Of a stretch of DNA of 64,000 bases, positions 25,939 to 35,710 are shown piece after piece. The notes under the pieces are model-generated. The model saw only the letters and a program-made list of their open reading frames with translations, had not been told where the DNA came from and made no database searches. Origin of the DNA: Motilimonas eburnea (GTDB taxonomy: Bacteria > Pseudomonadota > Gammaproteobacteria > Enterobacterales > CBDFNC01); NCBI RefSeq assembly GCF_021295345.1, contig NZ_JAIMJB010000004.1:184567-248566 (forward strand), read 5' to 3'. A program made the translations under genes and the position numbers. The first letter of the stretch is position 1, and the number at the start of each line of letters is the position of its first letter.

Positions 25939-28401
25939 CTAAGTCGGCAACTCCCAATGATGTTTAGGGTAGCGCCCCTTCATTTCTTTTTTGATATCTT
26001 GATAACTGCCTTGCCAAAATCCAGCAAGATCGCGCGTCATTTGCAAGGGCCGAGCAGCCGGCGATAACAAAACAATCATGATAGGTACGCGTCCGTTCGC
26101 TATGGTTGGCGTCTGTGTGACACCGAACATATGTTGTAGCTTCACTTCAATGTACGGCGCGTGGTCACCGTGATAGTGGATCTTTACCTTGCGACCCACG
26201 GGGGGGTGATAATATTTTGGAAAGTGTTCGGCCAAGGCCTGCTGCTGTTCCCAACTGAGAATTTGCTTCACGAGCATTAACGTATCTAATTTTGCAACGT
26301 CATCGATGCGCGTACACGCCAACAAATACGGCGCTAACCATTGCGAGACCGAGGTTCGTAACCCCTGTAATGACAGATCTGGCAGCGCCAGCTCAGGCAT
26401 TAAACCGCGTGCATATTCCGCCAAGGCGATATAATCCTTGGCTGCATTAGATAGAGGCAGTGAAGGTAAAGATAAAATACCTTCAATTAATGCTTGGCTC
26501 CTTAAGCTAGGATCCATGTTCGACATAGGCTGACTAGAGAGAACAATGCTACCTAAACAAACTTGTTCAACTCCCTTAACTTTTTGACTGGCAGCATCCC
26601 AAAAAACCTTTTCTCGATGCTGGATCAGATGAGGCAAATAACGTTCGACATGTTCAAGTGTTAACGGCGCGCCATTAAAGGCGGTGACATCTTCGTGTTG
26701 ACTTTGCCCGCCGATATCAGCCACTGCCAGCATATGGTGCCGATTCAACACATGTTCAGCATAAAGCTGCATTCCTACCCCGCAAGCCAGTAACCAACGC
26801 TCACCTTGTTGGCGCTTAATCGCAATACGATCGGGATAAGCAAGGGCGATAATCAACCCAGTATATTCAACGGGGAGCACCTTAGGCGCTTGAACGCCAA
26901 GCTTATGTATCGCTTGTCGATATAGCTGATTACCTTCTTTATTGAGGGGATGTTCTAGTTGATAAGATAAATCCCCTTGCTGTGCTGCTCCACTCTCCGA
27001 CACCGTTGCAGGCGAAGAAAGTACCACCATTAATTTGGCAGCAAGCGCCGCCACGCCGGTTAAGCCATGCTTGTGCTCAAGCCACTTGGCTTTAAGTAAC
27101 ATATGAGCGCTACGTGCATCGGTTGCAAAAGCAAGCATGGCTTGCCCGTGAGGTGTCAACTTACCCTTTGTGTCCAATGCATCAAAGCCTTGTAACAAGG
27201 AGAGTGCCATCCGCCAGTTAACCACAGGGGGGGATGTCACCCAAGTTAACTGGGCCGGGTCTTGGATCCCCCAGCCAGCTAGCTCTAACACTAAATCGGT
27301 TAAATCCACTTCATTAATTTGCGGTTGGCTATGTGACTCTAAGCCACTGTACCCTTCTTGATTAATCAAGCGGTAACAACGCCCCGCTTGCACACGACCG
27401 GCTCGCCCCATGCGCTGCATCGCAGATGCTTGACTGATTAATCGAGTCACTAAGCGGGTTGCCCCTGTGCGGCCATCTAACTTCACCCGCCGCTCACGCA
27501 TGGAATCGATGACGATGCGGATCCCGGCAATGGTTAAGCTGGTTTCAGCAATATTAGTGGCAAGCACCACTTTACGTTCATTGTCAGCGGGGGCGGCAAT
27601 CGCCTTACGTTGCGCCGCTAAGGATAACCCGCCGTATAAGGGGCAAATCTGAACATCTCGCCAGCCCTGCTGCCCGAGACGTTGGCTCAATTGCAAGATT
27701 TCTTTTTTACCGGGCAAGAAAACCAAGATATTACCCGTGTCGTTCGTGACGGCCTGTTTCACTTGTTCAGCTAATGCATCTATCAAATAGCGGGTTTGAA
27801 TGGCACCACAATAGTCTACCTCTACGGCAAACATGCGCCCTTCACAACTGAGCACGTCAGCCTCAGGCATTACCTTTTGCAGGGCGAGATTGTCTAAGGT
27901 CGCCGACATGACCATCAGTTTGAGGTCATCACGTAGCGCCCCTTGCACATCAAGGCACAGGGCCAGACCGAGGTCGGCATGTAAGTTGCGTTCGTGAAAT
28001 TCATCAAAGATGATCAATCCAACGCCATTAAGCTCAGGATCCGCTTGTAACATGCGCGTCAACACACCTTCTGTCACGATTTCTAAGTGCGTTTGATTTG
28101 ATACTTGCGTATCCCCGCGCATGCGATACCCCACCGACTCACCGACCGCCTCTCCAAGTTGCTCAGCAAGATAGTAAGCAATGTTTTTCGCCGCTAAACG
28201 CCGAGGCTCAAGTAAGATGATTTTACCCGAGATCTGCGCCTTTTTTTGTAATAGGTACAAGGGTAATGCGGTTGATTTACCGGCCCCAGTTGGCGCTTGC
28301 AAAATTATTTGATTGGTTTGACTAAGGGAAGCCGATATAGCAGAAAATAACGATTCGATGGGCAGCACAGGGGTCACCTTTTCAACAAAATGCGCCGACA
28401 T
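25939..28401 (-). CDS. hrpB: ATP-dependent RNA helicase HrpB
   Basis: A DEAH/DExH-box helicase of 820 residues, the usual HrpB length. Motifs in order: Walker A GAGKSTALPLYL (about 40-51), DEFH in IIFDEFHERN (the HrpB-type variant of DEAH), SAT in VMSATLD, TNIAETSLTI, and QRMGRAGRVQAGRCY (motif VI), followed by the ratchet/HA2 region and the HrpB C-terminal domain ending in KGRYPKHHWELP. The biological role is not well defined. It is divergent from sfsA. Confidence 0.95.
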   Translation of the reverse strand: MSAHFVEKVTPVLPIESLFSAISASLSQTNQIILQAPTGAGKSTALPLYLLQKKAQISGKIILLEPRRLAAKNIAYYLAEQLGEAVGESVGYRMRGDTQVSNQTHLEIVTEGVLTRMLQADPELNGVGLIIFDEFHERNLHADLGLALCLDVQGALRDDLKLMVMSATLDNLALQKVMPEADVLSCEGRMFAVEVDYCGAIQTRYLIDALAEQVKQAVTNDTGNILVFLPGKKEILQLSQRLGQQGWRDVQICPLYGGLSLAAQRKAIAAPADNERKVVLATNIAETSLTIAGIRIVIDSMRERRVKLDGRTGATRLVTRLISQASAMQRMGRAGRVQAGRCYRLINQEGYSGLESHSQPQINEVDLTDLVLELAGWGIQDPAQLTWVTSPPVVNWRMALSLLQGFDALDTKGKLTPHGQAMLAFATDARSAHMLLKAKWLEHKHGLTGVAALAAKLMVVLSSPATVSESGAAQQGDLSYQLEHPLNKEGNQLYRQAIHKLGVQAPKVLPVEYTGLIIALAYPDRIAIKRQQGERWLLACGVGMQLYAEHVLNRHHMLAVADIGGQSQHEDVTAFNGAPLTLEHVERYLPHLIQHREKVFWDAASQKVKGVEQVCLGSIVLSSQPMSNMDPSLRSQALIEGILSLPSLPLSNAAKDYIALAEYARGLMPELALPDLSLQGLRTSVSQWLAPYLLACTRIDDVAKLDTLMLVKQILSWEQQQALAEHFPKYYHPPVGRKVKIHYHGDHAPYIEVKLQHMFGVTQTPTIANGRVPIMIVLLSPAARPLQMTRDLAGFWQGSYQDIKKEMKGRYPKHHWELPT

Positions 28402-28511
28402 CTTACCCCAAGGTAAGATGCTTAACCAACAGCGGTGCCAAACTCAATCCATTGACTGCAAGTCGATAGCCAAATAAGGTAACTAACCCCTTTTCATACC
28501 AAGAGACTCAA

Positions 28512-29222
28512 GTGCAATTTGAATCCCAGCTCCAAGCGGCCACCTTGGTGCGCCGCTACAAACGTTTTTTAGCCGATGTCATCTTAACCGACGGCACCCA
28601 AATCACCGTCCATGTCGCGAATACGGGGGCCATGACTCATTGCGGCGCGCCCGGCGATACCATCTGGCTCAGTGACTCCAATAACAGCAAGCGTAAGTAT
28701 CGCTATAGCTGGGAGTACAGCCAAAATGCTGCCGGTGACTTAATCTGCGTGAATACGCAGCGTGCTAACCAAATTGTTAAAGAAGCCTTGTTAACGAAAC
28801 AGATCGCACCGCTTTCGGATTACGACAAGATTGCCAGTGAAGTAAAATATGGCAGTGAAAATAGCCGCATCGACTTTTTATTAAGCCACCCCGAGCAAGT
28901 GGATTGCTATGTCGAAGTGAAAAGTGTCACCTTGCTCGAAGGAGGCCAAGGATGGTTCCCCGACACGCAAACAGTGCGAGGTCAAAAGCATTTACGAGAG
29001 TTAATGGAGATAAAAAAAGCAGGAGCAAGGGCGGTGTTGTTATTTGCCGTTATGCACAGTGGAATAAAGCAAGTGAGTGCGGCAAAACACCTTGATCCCA
29101 TCTATACTGAATTGATAGACCAAGCCACGGCCTGCGGGGTAGAAATTTATACCTACGGTGCGCAGCTGGATATTGAACAAATGAGCTTGGCACACAAATT
29201 ATGTTGGCTTAATAAACCCTGA
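28512..29222 (+). CDS. sfsA: DNA-binding protein / sugar fermentation stimulation protein SfsA
   Basis: The 236-residue protein aligns well with E. coli SfsA throughout (LVRRYKRFLADV, NTGAMTHCGAPGDTIW, SEVKYGSENSRIDFLL, CYVEVKSVTLLE, RGQKHLRELMEI). The domain has a PD-(D/E)XK-nuclease-like core (ID...EVK), although no nuclease role is established. Translation starts at GTG (28512), which places the N terminus exactly as in E. coli (MEFSPPLQ...). As in E. coli it precedes dksA and gluQ. Confidence 0.95.
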   Translation: MQFESQLQAATLVRRYKRFLADVILTDGTQITVHVANTGAMTHCGAPGDTIWLSDSNNSKRKYRYSWEYSQNAAGDLICVNTQRANQIVKEALLTKQIAPLSDYDKIASEVKYGSENSRIDFLLSHPEQVDCYVEVKSVTLLEGGQGWFPDTQTVRGQKHLRELMEIKKAGARAVLLFAVMHSGIKQVSAAKHLDPIYTELIDQATACGVEIYTYGAQLDIEQMSLAHKLCWLNKP

Positions 29223-29387
29223 CTCAGTTTATTGCGTATTGGTTAAGATAAAAGCAAATCTATCGGATTAATTGTAGCTTGAGCAAAAAAATATAAATTG
29301 CAATTGATCCACGTCAGCTATTTTGCTATAGATAGCCGCCTTATTTTTGCTTCCATCACTAGTTAAGTGTGTAAAAGGAGAAACGTC

Positions 29388-29837
29388 ATGCCAGAAGGCA
29401 AGGCTAAAAAGACACTGGGCGTATTGTCAATTGCTGGACTTGACCCATACCAAGAAAAGCCTGGTGAAGAGTTCATGAATGACGCTCAACTTGAGCACTT
29501 TAAAACCATTCTAGAAGCTTGGCGCAACCAGTTACGACAAGAAGTTGACCGCACTGTAGGACACATGAAAGACGAAGCGGCTAACTTTCCTGATCCTGTT
29601 GACCGCGCGGCACAAGAAGAAGAGTTCAGTCTTGAACTAAGAGCCCGCGACCGTGAACGTAAACTGATTAAAAAGATTGAGAAAACGCTACAAAAAATCG
29701 AAGATGGTGATTTTGGCTACTGCGACAGTTGTGGCATTGAAATCGGCATCAGACGTTTAGAAGCAAGACCAACAGCCGATTTATGTATTGACTGTAAAAC
29801 CCTTGCCGAAATTAAAGAGCGTCAACTAGCCGGTTAA
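29388..29837 (+). CDS. dksA: RNA polymerase-binding transcription factor DksA
   Basis: Binds the RNA polymerase secondary channel and, with ppGpp, controls rRNA and amino-acid promoters. The 149-residue protein has the N-terminal region, the long coiled coil with [11 protein letters not shown] (tip Asp residues) and the C4 zinc finger CDSC...CIDC (about 112-136). The ATG at 29388 is chosen because AAGGAG lies 8 bp upstream and it matches the normal DksA length; an upstream ATG at 29367 adds seven residues. It is followed by a terminator. Confidence 0.97.
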   Translation: MPEGKAKKTLGVLSIAGLDPYQEKPGEEFMNDAQLEHFKTILEAWRNQLRQEVDRTVGHMKDEAANFPDPVDRAAQEEEFSLELRARDRERKLIKKIEKTLQKIEDGDFGYCDSCGIEIGIRRLEARPTADLCIDCKTLAEIKERQLAG

Positions 29838-29866
29838 TTACCGCTTAATCTCGACACTAGATTGAA

Positions 29867-29885
29867 GGGGCATCAGCCCCTTTTT
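29867..29885 (+). terminator. Rho-independent terminator of dksA
   Basis: GGGGC (29867-29871), loop ATCA, GCCCC (29876-29880), then five T; 30 bp after the dksA stop and just before gluQ, so gluQ probably has its own promoter or depends on read-through. Confidence 0.9.
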
Positions 29886-29908
29886 GCTTTAATAGAATCA
29901 ACACCACC

Positions 29909-30832
29909 ATGACCTTAGTCCCCGCAAGCCGTATTGTTAACCCAGAAACCGACAGACAATCCAAGCCATATATTGGCCGATTTGCACCCAGTCCTTCTGG
30001 TCCATTGCATTTTGGCTCACTGGTTGCCGCGTTAGGCAGTTACTTACAGGCCAAAGCCAATCAGGGGCAATGGCTAGTGCGCATTGAAGACATCGATCCC
30101 CCCAGAGAAGTCGCTGGCGCAGATAAGGCTATTTTAACAACCTTAGAGCAATATGGACTGACTTGGGATGGGCCGGTGCGTTACCAAAGCCAACAAACCG
30201 AGCTCTATGAGCAGGTATTAACCCAGCTTAGAGAGCAAGGCTTAACCTATGCGTGTCAATGCACCCGCGCCATGATTAAGCAGCAAGGCGGCTTATACTC
30301 AGGCTCTTGCCGTCAGTTAGCGCTCACAGACAAAAATAATGCCATTCGCTTACACGTTGAACAGGGCGTGACCGCATTTATCGATAAACTCCAAGGTCAG
30401 GTCTTCATCAATCCGGACATGGCCCACGAGGACTTTATCATTAAACGAAAAGACGGCCTTTACGCTTATAATCTGGCCGTCACCCTGGACGATATCGATC
30501 AAGGCATCACTGAAGTGGTTAGGGGAGCGGATTTACTTGAACCAACAGCGCGCCAAATTGGTTTAATGCAATTACTCAATGCCCCGGTGCCGGACTATGT
30601 GCATTTACCCTTAGCGGTAACTAAACCTGGTTTTAAACTATCCAAACAAAATCATGCCCCATCAATTGCAGACCAAGATATTCGCCAAACCACTTGGCGC
30701 GCTTTGGCTTTTTTAGGTCAACAGCCACCGCCAGCATTAGTTCATGAGCCTCAAACCAACATCATCCATTGGGCCATTGCCCATTGGCAACTCAAAAAAG
30801 TGGCCCATCAAACCGAGCAAATACTGAGTTAA
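29909..30832 (+). CDS. gluQ: Glutamyl-Q tRNA(Asp) synthetase
   Basis: Attaches glutamate to queuosine in the anticodon wobble position of tRNA-Asp. The 307-residue protein is a truncated GluRS-like catalytic core without anticodon-binding domains: HxGH-type PLHFGSL (about 33-40), zinc-site cysteines ACQCTRAM and GSCR, and the KMSKS-type KLSKQN (about 247). Position directly after dksA is the conserved gammaproteobacterial arrangement. The exact start is uncertain by a few codons; ATG 29909 keeps the N-terminal extension short. Confidence 0.93.
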   Translation: MTLVPASRIVNPETDRQSKPYIGRFAPSPSGPLHFGSLVAALGSYLQAKANQGQWLVRIEDIDPPREVAGADKAILTTLEQYGLTWDGPVRYQSQQTELYEQVLTQLREQGLTYACQCTRAMIKQQGGLYSGSCRQLALTDKNNAIRLHVEQGVTAFIDKLQGQVFINPDMAHEDFIIKRKDGLYAYNLAVTLDDIDQGITEVVRGADLLEPTARQIGLMQLLNAPVPDYVHLPLAVTKPGFKLSKQNHAPSIADQDIRQTTWRALAFLGQQPPPALVHEPQTNIIHWAIAHWQLKKVAHQTEQILS

Positions 30833-30864
30833 GTTGTGTTTAGTGCCACCCTTGCATATTATAT

Positions 30865-30905
30865 GCGCCTAAAATATCGGCGCGTCTCAGAGGATACAGA
30901 CCATT
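30865..30905 (+). promoter_or_regulatory. pcnB leader with hairpin, SD sequence and AUU initiation codon
   Basis: A GCGCC/GGCGC hairpin (30865-30869, 30879-30883) is followed by the SD-like AGAGGA (30889-30894) and, 8 nt later, ATT at 30903. No ATG, GTG or TTG occurs in frame between the stop at 30870 and GTG 30933. ATG-less initiation at this ATT reproduces the N terminus of E. coli PcnB, whose gene is known to use AUU. Confidence 0.75.
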
Positions 30906-32357
30906 AAGCGTATAAAAGAATTTTGCAAAAAAGTGTTGGGTAAAAAGTCCCAGCCGCGAACGGCCACCAGCGCCTCGCCTGCAACCGTAGCAACGGCAAA
31001 GCCAGCACGAAGAAAAAAGGCAAAGCCAAACGCGGCACGTAAAACCCAAAAGCCGTCAACAGACAGTAGCACCACCATCAGCCGTAGCGAACACAGCATT
31101 TCTCGCAACGACATCAGTGAAAATGCGCTTAAGGTACTTTATCGACTGCATAAATCCGGACATAAAGCCTACTTAGTCGGCGGTGGTGTGCGTGATTTGT
31201 TACTTGGGCTCAAACCCAAAGACTTTGATATCGCGACCGATGCGACGCCTGAGCAAGTCAAAAAACTGTTTCGTAACTGTCGTTTGGTTGGCCGCCGCTT
31301 CCGTCTGGCTCATATATTATTTGGTCGAGATATTATTGAAGTCGCCACCCTTCGCGGTCATCACAGCGATGGCGAAAATGAAAAGCATGTTTCCGCGCAA
31401 TCACAACAAGGCATGCTACTGCGCGACAACGTCTACGGCTCTATCGAAGAAGATGCCGAGCGCCGCGATTTCACCGTCAATGCCCTGTATTACGATATTG
31501 CTGATTTTTCCTTGCGTGATTTTTGTAACGGCTTATCGGATTTAGAGCGCCGTAAAATCGAATTGATTGGCAATCCCGAAACACGTTATCGTGAGGATCC
31601 AGTCAGAATGTTACGGGCGGTCCGTTTTGCCGTTAAGCTCAACATGGACATCAGCGAGCGAACCAAGGCCCCGATCCGTGAATTGGCGCCCCTACTCAAA
31701 GACATTCCCCCCGCTCGTTTGTTTGAAGAAAGCCTCAAGCTGCTGCTTTCTGGTCAAGGCTTAGAAACCTATAAACTGCTCCAACAATACAATTTATTGC
31801 AACAGCTCTACCCTGTTTCTTTTGTTAACGGTGAAGACCCTAAATCGGAAGCACTGATCCACGCCGCACTGGCCAGCACGGATAAACGCATTAAGGCCGA
31901 TCTACGTGTCACACCAGCCTTTCTTTATGCTGCTATTTTATGGTATCCGGTAGAGCAGAAAACCCAAGAGATCATCGCTGAAAGTGGGCTACCTTTTAAC
32001 GATGCCTTCTTAATGGCGATGAACGAAGTATTAGACTTCCAAGTTAAAAGCATTGCTATCCCCAAACGCTTTAGTACCACCATGCGTGACATTTGGGTAT
32101 TACAAACCCGGATGCCAAAACGTTATGGCAAACATGCCTACCGTATTTTTCATCATCCCAAGTTTCGCGCAGCTTATGACTTTTTGCAGCTACGTGCCGA
32201 TATCGAGGGTGGCGAGTTGGTTGAACTGTGTGAATGGTGGACCGAATTTCAAGAGCAGGACGAAGATGGCAAACGTAGCATGGTAGCCAAACTCAATAAG
32301 CCTGCCAGTAAAAAGCGTCGCTATTCTAAAAAGAAGCCGAGATCGAACGCGTCATGA
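30903..32357 (+). CDS. pcnB: Poly(A) polymerase I
   Basis: Adds 3' poly(A) tails that promote RNA decay. With the AUU start it has 484 residues. The residues before the first GTG (KRIKEFCKK, then VLGKKS) match the E. coli N terminus VANFCRKVLSREE, which is the main reason for taking ATT at 30903. Downstream are a basic low-complexity linker (about 20-55), the nucleotidyltransferase core [20 protein letters not shown] with catalytic Asp pair, [28 protein letters not shown], and a very basic C terminus ([14 protein letters not shown]). It overlaps folK by 4 bp (ATGA). Confidence 0.93.
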   Translation: MKRIKEFCKKVLGKKSQPRTATSASPATVATAKPARRKKAKPNAARKTQKPSTDSSTTISRSEHSISRNDISENALKVLYRLHKSGHKAYLVGGGVRDLLLGLKPKDFDIATDATPEQVKKLFRNCRLVGRRFRLAHILFGRDIIEVATLRGHHSDGENEKHVSAQSQQGMLLRDNVYGSIEEDAERRDFTVNALYYDIADFSLRDFCNGLSDLERRKIELIGNPETRYREDPVRMLRAVRFAVKLNMDISERTKAPIRELAPLLKDIPPARLFEESLKLLLSGQGLETYKLLQQYNLLQQLYPVSFVNGEDPKSEALIHAALASTDKRIKADLRVTPAFLYAAILWYPVEQKTQEIIAESGLPFNDAFLMAMNEVLDFQVKSIAIPKRFSTTMRDIWVLQTRMPKRYGKHAYRIFHHPKFRAAYDFLQLRADIEGGELVELCEWWTEFQEQDEDGKRSMVAKLNKPASKKRRYSKKKPRSNAS

Positions 32358-32845
32358 TGACAACCTTATGTTACATCGCCTTAGGCAGTAACCAAGGCGA
32401 TCCAGTGGCAAAAGCCAATTCTGCCATTGCGGTGTTATCAGCGCATCCTGACCTCACTGTCACTACCGTGTCGAGTTTATATCGCAGTGCGCCTATGGGG
32501 CCTCAAGATCAGCCCGATTACATCAATGCGGTGTTAGGGATTGAGACCCAACTTGATGCGATTGAGCTCCTTGATTGTCTGCAAAAAATTGAGCTAGACC
32601 ACGGCCGCGAGCGTAAGGATGAACGATGGGGGCCACGAACCCTAGACCTAGACATTCTGTTGTTTGGTCAAGAAACCATTAACAATCCGCGTTTAACCGT
32701 GCCTCACTATGGCATGAAACAGCGAGAGTTTGTAATATACCCCCTTTTAGAGATAGCACCGCAGCTTGTTCTGCCTTGTGGTACAAGTCTAATCAGCCTT
32801 GCTGATAATTGCGACAGAAATGGCTTAGAAATCTACTCTCAGTAA
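32354..32845 (+). CDS. folK: 2-amino-4-hydroxy-6-hydroxymethyldihydropteridine pyrophosphokinase
   Basis: HPPK transfers pyrophosphate from ATP in folate synthesis. The 163-residue protein has GSNQGDP at the N terminus (about 10-16), [10 protein letters not shown], and the signature [15 protein letters not shown] with the two Mg-binding Asp residues (about 95-100). The ATG overlaps the pcnB stop, so translation is probably coupled. Confidence 0.96.
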   Translation: MMTTLCYIALGSNQGDPVAKANSAIAVLSAHPDLTVTTVSSLYRSAPMGPQDQPDYINAVLGIETQLDAIELLDCLQKIELDHGRERKDERWGPRTLDLDILLFGQETINNPRLTVPHYGMKQREFVIYPLLEIAPQLVLPCGTSLISLADNCDRNGLEIYSQ

Positions 32846-32874
32846 AATATTTCTGACGCCAAATTGGAGAACAC

Positions 32875-33669
32875 ATGAGTAAAATATCCGCATCCCGCTT
32901 ATTGAAGATGAAGCAAGAGCAGCAGAAGATTACGTGTATTACTGCTTACGATGCTAGTTTTGCTAGCTTATTCGACCAAGCTGGTATTCAAGTCCTATTA
33001 GTTGGTGATTCACTCGGCATGGTGCTCCAAGGCCACGACTCAACCTTGCCTGTCACCCTAGATGATATCAGTTACCACACCCGAGCCGTTAAAGCGGGCA
33101 GCGAAAAAGCCTTAGTCATCGCCGATCTCCCCTTTATGACTTATTCGAGCCCAGAGCAAACCTACACCAGTGCTGCGCAGCTGATGCGTGCTGGTGCACA
33201 CATGGTGAAATTAGAAGGTGGCTTATGGCTAGCCGATACCATTAAAGGATTAGCTCAGCGTGGTGTGCCGGTCTGTGGTCACCTAGGGTTAACGCCACAA
33301 TCCGTTAATGTATTCGGAGGCTATAAGGTACAAGGGCGTGGCGACGAACAAGCCAAACAGCTCAAGCAAGACGCTCTGGCTTTAGAAGCCGCAGGCGTAC
33401 AACTGCTGGTATTGGAATGTGTGCCCGTTCCTGTGGCAGAAGAAATCACCAAAGCCCTAACCATTCCGGTTATTGGAATCGGCGCGGGTAATGTCACCGA
33501 TGGCCAAATTTTGGTGATGCACGACGCCTTTGGTATTTCTGCCGGATTTTGCCCTAAGTTTTCCAAAAACTTTCTTATCGAAACAGGTGATATCAGAAAA
33601 GCCGTTTCCCTTTACAAAAGCCAAGTTGAAAGCGGCGAGTTCCCCGCTCCTGAGCACAGTTTTTACTAG
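32875..33669 (+). CDS. panB: 3-methyl-2-oxobutanoate hydroxymethyltransferase
   Basis: First committed step of pantothenate synthesis: transfers hydroxymethyl from 5,10-methylene-THF to ketoisovalerate. Length 264 is typical. Metal-site residues lie in [15 protein letters not shown] (Asp about 45) and IADLPFMTY (Asp about 84), with KLEGG (about 112-116), [10 protein letters not shown] and the C-terminal [18 protein letters not shown]. It is 29 bp after folK and 7 bp before panC. Confidence 0.97.
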   Translation: MSKISASRLLKMKQEQQKITCITAYDASFASLFDQAGIQVLLVGDSLGMVLQGHDSTLPVTLDDISYHTRAVKAGSEKALVIADLPFMTYSSPEQTYTSAAQLMRAGAHMVKLEGGLWLADTIKGLAQRGVPVCGHLGLTPQSVNVFGGYKVQGRGDEQAKQLKQDALALEAAGVQLLVLECVPVPVAEEITKALTIPVIGIGAGNVTDGQILVMHDAFGISAGFCPKFSKNFLIETGDIRKAVSLYKSQVESGEFPAPEHSFY

Positions 33670-33676
33670 GTAAATC

Positions 33677-34531
33677 ATGGATATTACCCAAAACATAGAA
33701 GAAATTCGCACTACCGTAAAAGGGTGGCGCCAGCAAGGGCTTCGCGTTGCCTTTGTCCCCACCATGGGCAATTTACATCAAGGCCACCTGACTTTGGTGG
33801 AAACTGCCAAACAGCATGCCGATAAGGTGGTGGTCAGTATCTTTGTCAATCCGATGCAATTTGATCGCGCCGAAGATTTACAAGCTTATCCACGCACCTT
33901 AGATCAAGACGCGCAATTGTTGATTGCTCAAGGAGCAGACCTGTTATTTACCCCAACGCCAGAGATCATTTATCCGCAAGGTGTTGCGATTCATACCTAT
34001 GTGGATGTGCCGGGTATTTCAGAAGTGCTTGAAGGCGCCCTGCGTCCTGGCCATTTCAAAGGCGTAAGCACGGTGGTGACCAAGCTGTTTAATATTGTTG
34101 CACCTGATGTTGCCTGCTTTGGTGAAAAAGATTATCAACAACTGGCCTTGATCCGCAAAATGACCACAGATCTTGCCTTGCCAATCGAGATCATCGGCGT
34201 GCCAACGGTCAGAGCTGAGTCCGGTTTAGCCTTAAGTTCACGCAATGGCTACCTGACTCCAGCCGAGCTTGAACTGGCACCTAAGCTAAGCCAAGTGATG
34301 AAAGAGATAGCAACGCAAATGGCGGCTGGCCAGCGTGATATCCGAGCATTAGTGCAAGCCGCGACAACTGACCTCAACAGCAACGGATTTAAGACTGATC
34401 AAATCGATATTGTCGACGCAGCGACACTGTTGCCATTAACCGAACAAAGCCAAGATGCAGTGATCTTGATGGCCGCTTACTTAGGTAAAGCCAGACTGAT
34501 TGATAACTGCACAGTAAATTTGCACCCTTAA
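33677..34531 (+). CDS. panC: Pantothenate synthetase
   Basis: Condenses pantoate and beta-alanine with ATP. The 284-residue protein carries the HIGH-type [14 protein letters not shown] (about 27-40), [14 protein letters not shown], and the KMSKS-like ALSSRNGYL (about 183-191). The start ATG follows the panB stop by 7 bp with AGGT in the gap. Confidence 0.97.
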   Translation: MDITQNIEEIRTTVKGWRQQGLRVAFVPTMGNLHQGHLTLVETAKQHADKVVVSIFVNPMQFDRAEDLQAYPRTLDQDAQLLIAQGADLLFTPTPEIIYPQGVAIHTYVDVPGISEVLEGALRPGHFKGVSTVVTKLFNIVAPDVACFGEKDYQQLALIRKMTTDLALPIEIIGVPTVRAESGLALSSRNGYLTPAELELAPKLSQVMKEIATQMAAGQRDIRALVQAATTDLNSNGFKTDQIDIVDAATLLPLTEQSQDAVILMAAYLGKARLIDNCTVNLHP

Positions 34532-34601
34532 TCAATTTAATTTATATTGCACCGCTCAAATAGCCCTAACTAATTGAGTGACACTCGGAGAAAACATTGC
34601 C

Positions 34602-34982
34602 ATGCAAAAGGTACTTTTAACAGGCAAACTGCACCAAGCGCGTGTAACCCACGCTGAGCTTAACTATGAGGGCTCATGTGCGATCGATCAAGACTTCATG
34701 GACGCCGCTGGTATTTTAGAATACGAGCAAATCGAGATTTATAACATCGACAATGGTGAGCGTTTCTCAACTTACGCCATCGTGGGCGAGCGTGGTTCAA
34801 AAATCATTTCTGTAAACGGTGCTGCTGCACGCAAAGCGGCGGTAGGTGATCGCGTGATCATATGCACCTATGGCTCAATGAATGAAGCTGAAATCCAAAA
34901 CCACAAGCCTAGCTTGGTTTATCTGGATGCTGATAACAACATCGTGCGCACCAGTAAAGACGTGCCGGTACAAGTCGCTTAA
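34602..34982 (+). CDS. panD: Aspartate 1-decarboxylase proenzyme
   Basis: Makes beta-alanine from aspartate, the third pantothenate enzyme. The 126-residue proenzyme has the self-cleavage site YEGSCAID with Gly24-Ser25, where Ser25 becomes the pyruvoyl cofactor, and Lys9/Tyr58-type residues in place. The ATG at 34602 is chosen because it puts Ser at position 25 and has CGGAGA about 11 bp upstream; a GTG at 34578 would add eight residues. It lies 70 bp after panC and ends at a strong terminator. Confidence 0.97.
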   Translation: MQKVLLTGKLHQARVTHAELNYEGSCAIDQDFMDAAGILEYEQIEIYNIDNGERFSTYAIVGERGSKIISVNGAAARKAAVGDRVIICTYGSMNEAEIQNHKPSLVYLDADNNIVRTSKDVPVQVA

Positions 34983-34998
34983 TCACGCCTTGTCGCAT

Positions 34999-35027
34999 AA
35001 AAAAGGACGATAATTCGTCCTTTTTTT
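34999..35027. terminator. Bidirectional terminator between panD and the methyltransferase gene
   Basis: GGACGA (35005-35010), loop TAAT, TCGTCC (35015-35020), six A before and seven T after; serves panD (+) and the converging minus-strand operon. Confidence 0.93.
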
Positions 35028-35053
35028 ATGCCTTTTAATCATGAAATTGGGAT

Positions 35054-35710
35054 TTATAGGGCCACTGCTAAGCGCCAGGAATCTTGGCCACTCGCCCAAT
35101 ATTTTCGTTCAAAGGGCGTGATGGCAACCTCACTTTGATACTGCTCTACTTGAGCCTCAATGCCGGCAATGGCAAGAGAAGCGGCAAATTCATCAATGTA
35201 AGTTTTCCAATTACTACGAACTTCTAATTTGCCTCCTAGTTTTAAAATAAAAGGAAACACGGCACTGCCATGCCAACGGCGCTGAAAATGTTTTGCTTTT
35301 GGCCAAGGGTTGGGATAAAGCAAATAGTGATGGCTTAACTGCCAACCGGCATCCACGGCTAAACGCCAAAAATCATTTAGATCAACCTGCAACAAGACTG
35401 CATTATCAGGTAGGCTTAATGGGGTTTTAGCCAAACGGTGAGCCGATTTGTCTAACCCTATCACCATGGCATCAGGATGCATTTGGGCAATTTTAACAGT
35501 GCTTTCACCGACCCCGCAACAAGAGTCAAAAATGAGAGGACGGGAATCCCCTTTTAGTTGCTCAGCTAATTGGTTAAAAGCAGCCAGCGTATGGGCTTGG
35601 TACGGCTTTTTAAACTCCGTATTCAGGTGTTTACGCACAACCTCGTCTAATTGCTCATTTAACCCTAGTTGGTTTGACACAACTTGGCGAGAGTTTCCTA
35701 ATTCGTTCAA
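35054..35710 (-). CDS. SAM-dependent methyltransferase of the TrmB-like type
   Basis: The product (~218 residues from the TTG at 35710) has a class I methyltransferase fold: IFDSCCGVGESTVKIA (SAM motif I; usual GCG is DSCCGVGES), VIGLDKSAHRL (motif II) and LYPNPWPKAKHFQRRWHG, which is the motif of tRNA (guanine-N7) methyltransferases (TrmB family PDPWPKKRHHKRR). It is more diverged than true TrmB, so a related tRNA or other methyltransferase is possible. Only TTG and upstream codons inside the permease gene are available as starts; TTG 35710 overlaps the permease stop as TTGA. Confidence 0.75.
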   Translation of the reverse strand: MNELGNSRQVVSNQLGLNEQLDEVVRKHLNTEFKKPYQAHTLAAFNQLAEQLKGDSRPLIFDSCCGVGESTVKIAQMHPDAMVIGLDKSAHRLAKTPLSLPDNAVLLQVDLNDFWRLAVDAGWQLSHHYLLYPNPWPKAKHFQRRWHGSAVFPFILKLGGKLEVRSNWKTYIDEFAASLAIAGIEAQVEQYQSEVAITPFERKYWASGQDSWRLAVAL

